DNA from: Siphonodentalium dalli
Lineage: Eukaryota; Mollusca; Scaphopoda; Gadilida; Siphonodentaliidae
Assembly: GCA_032622095.1 (NCBI GenBank)
Contig: CP136061.1
Span: 201,556,244 to 201,620,243 of the forward strand
Length of the DNA: 64,000 nucleotides
Reading direction: 5' to 3'
Each line of letters opens with the position of its first letter. Position 1 is the first letter of the stretch. The notes beneath the pieces were generated by a model. That model saw only the letters and a list, made by a program, of their open reading frames with translations. It ran no database searches and was not told the DNA's origin. The translations under genes were made by a program, and so were the position numbers. This document shows positions 56,664-64,000 of the stretch, piece by piece.

Positions 56664-56827
56664 ATACATACACAGAACGAGACGATGTGTAAATGGGTTT
56701 GTCGATACGGTACGAGTGCTGTCGCTGAAGGATAGAACGAGAGGCGCTTGCGTCTCAAGTTCTATCCTTCCGCGACAGCGCGAGTGCCGTATCGACAGAC
56801 CCATTTACACATCGTGTCGTTCTGTGT
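56664..56827. mobile_element. Hairpin MITE 1
   Basis: The arms CACAGAACGAGACGATGTGT and ACACATCGTGTCGTTCTGTG pair, then ATGGGTTTGTCGATACGG / CCGTATCGACAGACCCAT, then GGATAGAACGAGAG with GTTCTATCC at the middle. The arms are about 75-80 bp with a short loop. No TSD is evident. Confidence 0.75.
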
Positions 56828-57984
56828 TTATTACATGCTTCGCGTCCTAGAATCCGTGCATAAAAAATACAGGATTAGACGGTTTATTTAGGCACATACA
56901 GGGCGTGTTTGTCATGTGTGATGATTCTTTCATTTAAATAGTTCCAGTTTCAAGGTTGAGGCGAACGTCATGTACGTCATTTTACGTCAACGAGATGCGT
57001 ATGGAACGTACGGGTTTGTAAATATTGAACAGCAATAACACTGTACGTCTAGGAACAAGCGTGTAATAAAATAATTTGTAATACGACCCTGCCTAACTAT
57101 GCTTAAAAGCCATGTCCTGATTGGCCAGTGGCCCGAGTTACCATGGCTATCTCGTTCCAGTTTTGTGGTACAATTCTACTTTTTCCAATTGTACCACGAA
57201 AAAAATCAAAAAAATCGGTTTATTCAGATCGCCGCACGCGACTTTTCCCGTCTTTTCTAACTCCGCGCAAACGGGGCATCAACGGAGTACACCCGCACCC
57301 GTAACCCTTTGATTGAATTTTGCTACATCTTGACAATCTTGCGAATTTTCTAGCGATTTGTCGCTTGAAACCAGTTTGGTTGCCAATGAATATGGTCCAA
57401 ATGATGTTATGGTATATTGATATATGTTACGACCAAAGAAAGTTACTTAATAAGTATATTAAATGACAAAATAAATCCATTCCATGGGGCCGAGCTGTGC
57501 ATTCGTCGATTCGAATCTCGATCATATTCGATATTTCGGAATCAAGTTGAAAATGAAAGCGTTTGTTCACCAGTACAGAAGGGGAATAAGATTAGTTTAG
57601 TAAACTAGATCATTTAGATCGCTTTGTGTAAAGAAAATGGTCCATAGTCGATGATCATATTCATGTTGTCGGAGTTGTCCCAACAACGTTCAAAACAGAA
57701 ATGACCGCATCGTATTTCCTGTACAATTTAAATGAAACGCACGGGCGCCGCTGAAAACACATCGTTTTTTAGCCAATCACAACGATTATTTCTAGAAGAG
57801 GTGCCTCGAAAAGTCAACGGGGGAATTTCATAACAAGACAAGACATTACCAGAGTACTCCATGCAAGAAATCGAGTACGCCCAATACGAATTACACCACG
57901 AAATGTTTTCTCACCTGAGACCGAAAAAGCGCAGTATTTCGTTGACTATTCAGTCGAATTGTGACCATAAACTTTCAGTCGTAT
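56828..57984. other. Unassigned, includes a small hairpin
   Basis: A small inverted repeat at 57161-57201 (TTTTGTGGTACAATT / AATTGTACCACGAAAA) shares GTGGTACAA with the larger hairpin at 57985. No gene is recognised. Confidence 0.5.
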
Positions 57985-58140
57985 TACAAAAGAAATAAAT
58001 ACACGGTGTATCGGTGTGTATGGTCAAGTTGTACCACAAAAAACTGATTGTAGGACTCCGCTACGCGTCGTCCTACAATCAGTTTTTTGTGGTACAACTT
58101 GACCATACACACCTCTACACCGTGTATTTATTTCTTAAAT
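57985..58140. mobile_element. Hairpin MITE 2
   Basis: Near-perfect palindrome. Outer arms read AAATAAATACACGGTGTA / TACACCGTGTATTTATTT; inner arms ACTGATTGTAGGAC / GTCCTACAATCAGT with TCCGCTACGCGTC between. The arms are about 70 bp. Both arms contain GTTGTACCACAAAA. Confidence 0.8.
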
Positions 58141-58820
58141 ACAAGTGGTACAAGGGAAATGATAGTATGAATCTTAGTCCTATTTCTAGACTAATGTCTG
58201 GTATGTTGTCCTTGTAGCAGTTCAGACTTACACTACCGATCCTACAAAACGTATTTCAACCAGGGACAAGAATTTAGGTGGGTAGGGTATTTGTATATTT
58301 AAGTCTAAAAGGAAATAACTCTACAAGGTGGAGTCCAACCAATCTCGAAATTGCTGGTACATAGGTTCCCATGTTGGTTAATGTTTTCTATGGCATGGTA
58401 ATACAGCAGGATTTACCAAAGTATAATTTAAGTGGGGTACTTCATGACTTTACTTATAATTTACAACGGTATGTCCTTTTTACATGGATTTTACATGGCT
58501 TTTACCAGAGTATAGCATTGTCTATCTGACTTTACCATATTTTACCAGCGTAGAGAAATGTAAACCATGGTTTACTATTTTGTGGGAATAAGATCATATT
58601 TTGTTCGTTAATCAGTGGAAAACAATTGTACCCGGTGTCACACTCAAAAGTTAACAGAATTGGGCAAGAATATATTCTTATAAAGAGGCTAAATCCAGAA
58701 GTGTTTAACACCCTATGTAATCACATGTAGCCTCCAATCTGTTAAATCAAATGTTAAAAGCCATCGAAAGCGCGCCTCAGTACTACCATGGTAACTTTGC
58801 CCTAATGTCGAGGTAAATTA
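58141..58820. other. No gene recognised
   Basis: Repeated TTTACCA and TTACCAGAG words toward the right side lead into the minisatellite that follows. Confidence 0.4.
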
Positions 58821-58980
58821 CCCTGGTAGAATTACTCTGGTAGAATTACTCTGGTAGAATCACTCCGGTAGAATACTCTAGTAGAATCACACATTCTTAC
58901 ATCCTGGTAAAATACATTGGTGAAATACATGGGTGAGAACATTTTACTAGAGTAAAAATACATGGGTGGGTCTACATGTG
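58821..58980. repeat. 15-bp minisatellite, CTGGTAGAATTACTC type
   Basis: Five clean units of ACTCTGGTAGAATTA-like sequence at 58821-58890, then diverged units with GGTAAAATACA and GGTGAAATACA. Confidence 0.85.
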
Positions 58981-59040
58981 TGCGTATAATATGGTGACCA
59001 TTCACTAGATGAATTTTACCAGAGTAAAATTGTCTGGTTC

Positions 59041-59700
59041 CAATCACCCTAGTGTTTTTTATAAGGGTATGGTATATCGAGGGTTATCAGCAATGTGTAT
59101 TTGATGTTCAAATACCCTCATACACTTGGGTATTTTAACACCCTAATATACTTGATGGTTTAATATCCTCATACACTTGGTTGATTTAATACCCTCGTAT
59201 ACCTGGATAATACCGTTGCATACTTTGTGTTTAATATACAACACCAAGTATACCAGAATATTACCTAAACTTTTAATAGCCTCGTACACTTGGATGTTTT
59301 AAACCACGATTTACCGATTTACACGCCCGATGACCAAGGCCATGCATGCACCGTGGTATATCAAGGTTTTTGTTATGTACCCCTGTTTCTGTGGTATTAC
59401 CATGTTTGTATCATGGGGGCTCCGGTATACTTGTATAACATTTGTACTCATGTATAAATGGATATTTTATTGGTGTTTTAATGCCCTCATATACTTGGTG
59501 TTTTAATAACCTCGTATATTTGGATGTGTTTGTACCCACGTATAGTTCGGAAATACCTCAGTATATATACTTGTTTTAGTACCGTATAATTGGGGGTTTT
59601 AATACTCTCGTATACTTGGAGTTTTAATACTCTCGTATACTTGGGGTGTTGTAATACCCTCGTATACTAGTCGGTGTTTTAATACCCTCGTATACTTGTG
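59041..59700. repeat. Minisatellite, AATACCCTCGTATACTTGG type
   Basis: Units of about 25-32 bp with CCCTCGTATACTTGG and GTGTTTTAATA, diverged on the left and most regular at 59580-59700. Confidence 0.85.
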
Positions 59701-59887
59701 ATCAGAGACGTGGCGACGGGTGGGGGGGGGGGGGGATTTCATACCTGCCAAAACATTAGTTGGAAATTTCACACCAACAATAGGTTGAAAATGTTCTTGA
59801 AATTCAAACAATTTATTGGGGGGGAATTAATTGGTTTGGACCAATATTTGCATATTTTCCTATTTTTGGTCCACATTTTGGACTGAA

Positions 59888-60400
59888 ATGGTCATCAGTT
59901 GGAAATTTTCCAACCTTATGGGGGGGGGTGACAGGTTGGAAATTTCCAACACTTGGAAAGCTTGTGTCCTGGTCCCTCCCCCGTGGCCAGTCAAAAACTG
60001 CTAGTTAATTTAAGAAAACAATATGGTTAACATTGTCATTGGAATTGTCATCAGTTGGAAATTTTCCAACCTAAGGGGGTGTGTCAAGTTTGAAATTTCC
60101 AACTCTAGGAAGGCTTGAGGCTAGTCTAGATGCTAGGATTTAGCAATTTTCTTGTTCAGATTTAAAAATCATGGTCGGCCCGGTGTGTCATTGTCCCTCC
60201 CCCGTGGCCACTACAAAACTGCTAATTAGTTTAAGAAAATAATCAACAATTTTACTACATTTGGTCAAACTTGTGGACTGAAATGGTCATCAATTGGAGA
60301 ATTTTCCAACCTGAGGGAGCATGAGGTTTGAAATTTCCAACACTAGGAAAGCTTCAGTTGAGGCAAGTCTAGATGCTAGGATGTTCAGATTTCAAAATTT
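59888..60400. repeat. Tandem repeat with GTTGGAAATTTTCCAAC palindrome
   Basis: Three units near 59888, 60046 and 60284 carry GTCATCAGTTGGAAATTTTC, a G-rich segment, GGTTTGAAATTTCCAACAC (variants), GGAAAGCTTG and GTCCCTCCCCCGTGGCCA. Spacing is about 158 and 238 bp. Confidence 0.8.
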
Positions 60401-60499
60401 TCTCACACCGGGCCGAACAACCATGATCAGGCGGTGTTTCCTGGTCTCTTGTATGGGCAGCCATTCGGTCGGAAATTACATGAAATAAAAGTTAATGGA

Positions 60500-61040
60500 G
60501 GTTTGTGAACACAATAGTCTCTATTTTCAAACCAATATTCTCTATTTTCAAACCAATAATCGTTCTTGGATTCAATAAGAGACAGTTCCGTTTTAATAGA
60601 TATAGATTCGTAATCAATGTTGACCGATGCAAAATTAATGTTCTATTTTAATTTAATAGTATTCATTGTTCAACTAATTTCTAATAACACACAATTAGTA
60701 AGATTCGCACATATTCAATGAACGTACATTCCGTTTCAATAGCCATATTTTCTTAATCAATAAAGATATTTCAAACCAATAGACGATTTCCCACGATCAA
60801 TGATTATCGTTATAAAACTAATAGACCTTATTGTCATTCTTATATTTAATAGATATAAATTATCACCAATGCACAATTAACGTTCGTATTCGAATCAATA
60901 TCTAATAGCGGAATCAACTATTTCCGGTGAAACCAATGACTAAAAATGCAGAAATAATGGACGAGTCTACAGAATTAATAGATTCCGTTTACAAACCAAT
61001 GAACAATTCTTGAATTACTAGTTAATTTTCGAATTAACGC
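60500..61040. repeat. Diverged AAACCAATA-type repeats
   Basis: AT-rich stretch in which AAACCAAT, AATAGA and GAATCAAT words recur about every 25-35 bp. It starts with two clear copies of CTCTATTTTCAAACCAATA at 60520-60560. Confidence 0.55.
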
Positions 61041-61109
61041 TAGGAGCGCTGGTCACCAATCTTGCTGGAGTCACCTAATCGCAAAATCCGTGACGTCAAC
61101 ATGGGATAT

Positions 61110-61417
61110 CCCCGCCAGAAGAAAAAAATGCATGTTCTCGAACATTTTCGCGTCAGAAAGTGACCCTGAACATGAAAACTGCGATGATATACGGACTGTG
61201 GACTATATCCTGTAGCAGATACCGAAGATGCATTTGAGAGCTTGTTTTTAAATATTGACCCAGAATGCCGACGAAGATCTGAAGAAGATAGTCGCGAGGC
61301 CAGCGAGACAGAAATTCAGTGCCAGCAATCAATCATTGAATCGATCAAATTATACAACCATACAACTATCAATTTATCAATGTCATTCATTGTTGACGAC
61401 GATTGTCATAATAACTG
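61110..61417 (+). pseudogene. Acidic two-part frame, possible broken N-terminus
   Basis: One frame reads CMFSNIFASESDPEHENCDD onward and stops at TAG (61211-61213). One base shifted, another frame open from 61188 reads VADTEDAFESLFLNIDPECR and later SEEDSREASETEIQ, ending at TGA 61415-61417. Together they look like one acidic stretch with a frameshift, as in the N-termini of some transposases (piggyBac type), but no catalytic part follows. Speculative. Confidence 0.3.
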
Positions 61418-64000
61418 ATTGTTATTAACTTATTCTACAAATGAAGAATCTATATATTATTCTAAAAAAAAAAATTCTAAGAAAACCTAAGGAAAATTAA
61501 GCAACCGAATTTGAGGACTGTATGATGTTGATGTATCACTGTCAGTATCTATAACTCATTCACTGTCAGTATTACTGTGATTGTCACTGTTCCCAGTGTT
61601 GCAGGGATTGTCTGTCAAAATCCGGTGGAGAACTTAGGATGTGTGTGACAAGTACTAACAACAGCAGTATGAATATGATTATGTCAACAACAACAACAAC
61701 ATCTCTAACACCGTAAGATAATCGTTCGATCTACTACGTACTAGCACTGCACATTGCGACGACTTCTTCTTAAAAACAACCATTGAGTGGAACCGCTTCG
61801 AACAGTCAGATGTTGATTCAGGCGATCGGTAATACTGAATGTCTGAAGGATTTATTAAATATGGATTCTATTTTCTAGACGTTTCATACGAGTCGTGGGA
61901 TAGGATTCTGAACATTGCTGGAGTATTGATCAAGTAAACCTGACAGTGCGAAGAGCACTTCAGAACTCAATCATAAGCCAACTAGAACAGAGGTCATGTC
62001 AACTTACAGGTTGCATTATACATGCATATATTGTGACCACATAAATGATATATACAACTGCAGTGACTTCTTCATTATTTCAGTATTCGATACCATAACC
62101 ATGGTCGTTCCATACTATAATTTTTGGTTTTACATACCGGTACCGGATTGTTTGGTTACTTTTTTTTATTTCGTACTTTGTATAAAATCATTTATTTGTT
62201 TCCATATGGTGTGACATACATGTAGTAACATGGTACGAAGTGACCAATTGATTAACCAGGGCTTACCTGACGCCAAGCATACACTTTAGGCGTCAGGGAA
62301 CAGCTAGTGACCTCGACCTTTCGCCAATGACCCTTGACCTATCCAACGTGGTAAACAAACTTCACCATTTTAAATTTTTACGAGCAAGTTGTTGCAATTG
62401 TTAACGAATTATAGCACAAACTGTCAAATTTATTGAATAATACTATACAGTAAGACGCTCAATTATATATGGATATGACTTACAAATGTTAAAACACATT
62501 TTCAGCTAGAACGACTTAGATTGCACTTATAAAACATTATGGGCCAACCAATTTCGGAAGATTTCCGTGCACCCAGCAACCCCGGTGGTCAAGTTCAACG
62601 GTTGAAAATGTGTTTATGGCTACAAAAGGACATACATGTCCATCTCTGATTGTGACGAATGTTTGGTTACTTGAGTCAGTGTGTGAGTGGTATATGCTAT
62701 TCACTCAAATCATATGAAATTTATTTTATTTACCATTTTTGTTGCAATTTATATTATTTTACCCCCCCCCCCCATAGCTTCATAAAGTTCATTAAATCAA
62801 CCTTAATATGGAGTTCCTAAAGATTATTTTAGTAACACCATGTAGGTGAAAAAAATCTCTTTTCTGCGGTATGTGGAACGTATTTAAGAACCCAAAATTA
62901 CTATTTTAACTTATTTTTTAAAGATTAAATTTTTCTGCTGATTGTTGATCACTGAACAACTGAAGACAAGTCCAGTCTCATTCAATGGATCCTAAATAAT
63001 GAAATAGTGATTACTGTCACTAATTGTGTTAACTGGTCAGCATGTTAAATTGTTAATTTATTTTTAATTAATTCAATATATATTATTTTATTTTATTATC
63101 TATATATTAAATTATATTGACATTTTTTGTATTCTTTAAACACAAATATATTTGTCAGGCAAAAAAAAAAAGAGAGTATGTTTCCGATAATGGAGCGAAA
63201 AAATTAGGGTAGGTACAGCCTTCATAATTGCCTACGGCAATCAGCATTCAATGCCGAAGCAATTTGCTGAAGCAAACTAGGCCACTGCATACTGTTGCTG
63301 TAGTGTATTGCCGAAGCCAAACAATCTGAATAAAGAGGGCTGTAGGTAGGTAGGGATTTTTTTCTTCTATTTTATTTTGATATTTTTTATCCAGCTGCAG
63401 ACTGAATATTGAATCACCTCGACTGAAGAGACATAAAATGCCAACTTGTGTTGTGGGAAAAGTATTGCTTGATTATAAACACAGTGGAAATATACATTAT
63501 GATTGATGAAAGATCAAACTTACCGGTACTTCATGCTTAAGTATGTTTTTTATTTAATATTCACATACCACATTTTCCAAAAGTTGGCTATTAACTTGGT
63601 ACGAAATTGATGTCACTAACTTTTTTATAATTTTACCCATGACACGACTATAATACTGTACTTGTATTGTGACGACTACATCCCATTGTCTGGAGGTAGC
63701 CAGTACACCCAACCTAGCATGCCTGGTTTTTGGAAACAGTAGCTGTACCCCTACCATATGTGGTGATAACCTCTATACATGTATATATACTTACAGTAAT
63801 GCCCTAAGTACTAAATCCTGAAAAGTTACCCATAACTCTGCTGTAGATAGAGAGTCAATTACTTATGGCATTACTGTACAGATACACACCACCATGATTG
63901 TTGATAGTGTTCCTATCTGTACTCTGGGGCTCCAAATAAAAGTGCAGGGGGGGGGGGATTCCATTGCAAGTTAATAACAGTGCAGACCCAACAAATACCA
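61418..64000. other. AT-rich, no gene recognised
   Basis: It contains a CAA microsatellite (61684-61700), a hairpin with arms CCTGACGCC / GGCGTCAGG at about 62269-62300, and C or G runs near 62762 and 63947. It also has inverted words TAGTACTTAGGGC / CATTACTGTA around 63790-63880. The frame 61996-62214 is hydrophobic by base composition, without a supporting motif. Confidence 0.4.

Noticed and set aside
57480-57560. tRNA-like B box (GATTCGAATCTCG)
   Set aside because: No A box at the right distance and no cloverleaf could be drawn; not called as tRNA or SINE.

Overview
This is animal genomic DNA, AT-rich and intron-bearing. It is almost entirely transposable elements, with no bacterial features (no operons, ribosome binding sites or CRISPR). 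Several degenerate Ty3/gypsy elements, Helitrons, hAT-like and other TIR elements, palindromic MITEs and long foldback elements fit a repeat-rich invertebrate, perhaps a marine one. Nothing in the window fixes the species. Almost every retroelement frame is broken, so this is mostly a fossil bed. I did not find a convincing intact cellular gene. I found three candidate exons and no RNA genes.

Layout. 1-1151: possible first exon of a minus-strand gene at the edge, then non-coding DNA. 1152-6447: foldback element with tandem-repeat arms and a 640-bp Helitron inside. 6448-10790: a good candidate internal exon (7526-7866), then an AGGCCC-terminus element and unassigned DNA. 10791-18422: degenerate plus-strand gypsy element (gag, protease, RT, RNase H, integrase) after a direct repeat that recurs at 18423. 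18345-47261: a tandem segmental duplication, unit A 18345-30617 and unit B 30618-47261, with a 5-bp microhomology junction. Each unit holds two minus-strand gypsy elements (called G1 and G2), a palindromic MITE and a candidate signal-peptide exon. Later insertions and deletions differ between units, so each copy supplies the empty site for the other. 47058-55286: an 8.2-kb foldback element with tandem-repeat arms. 55287-64000: a third palindromic MITE, two hairpin elements, several minisatellites and a broken acidic reading frame.

How the parts relate. G1 and G2 both inserted, with 5-bp target duplications, into one roughly 115-bp-unit minisatellite. They decayed (G2 lost RNase H and its protease aspartate) before the whole block was duplicated. 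After duplication, unit B gained a Helitron and a hAT-like element, and unit A gained a TIR element with a 9-bp target duplication plus another insertion inside RT. A family with AGGCCC or AGGTAC termini at TTAA-like sites accounts for the 8.2-kb foldback, the palindromic MITEs and several partial ends.
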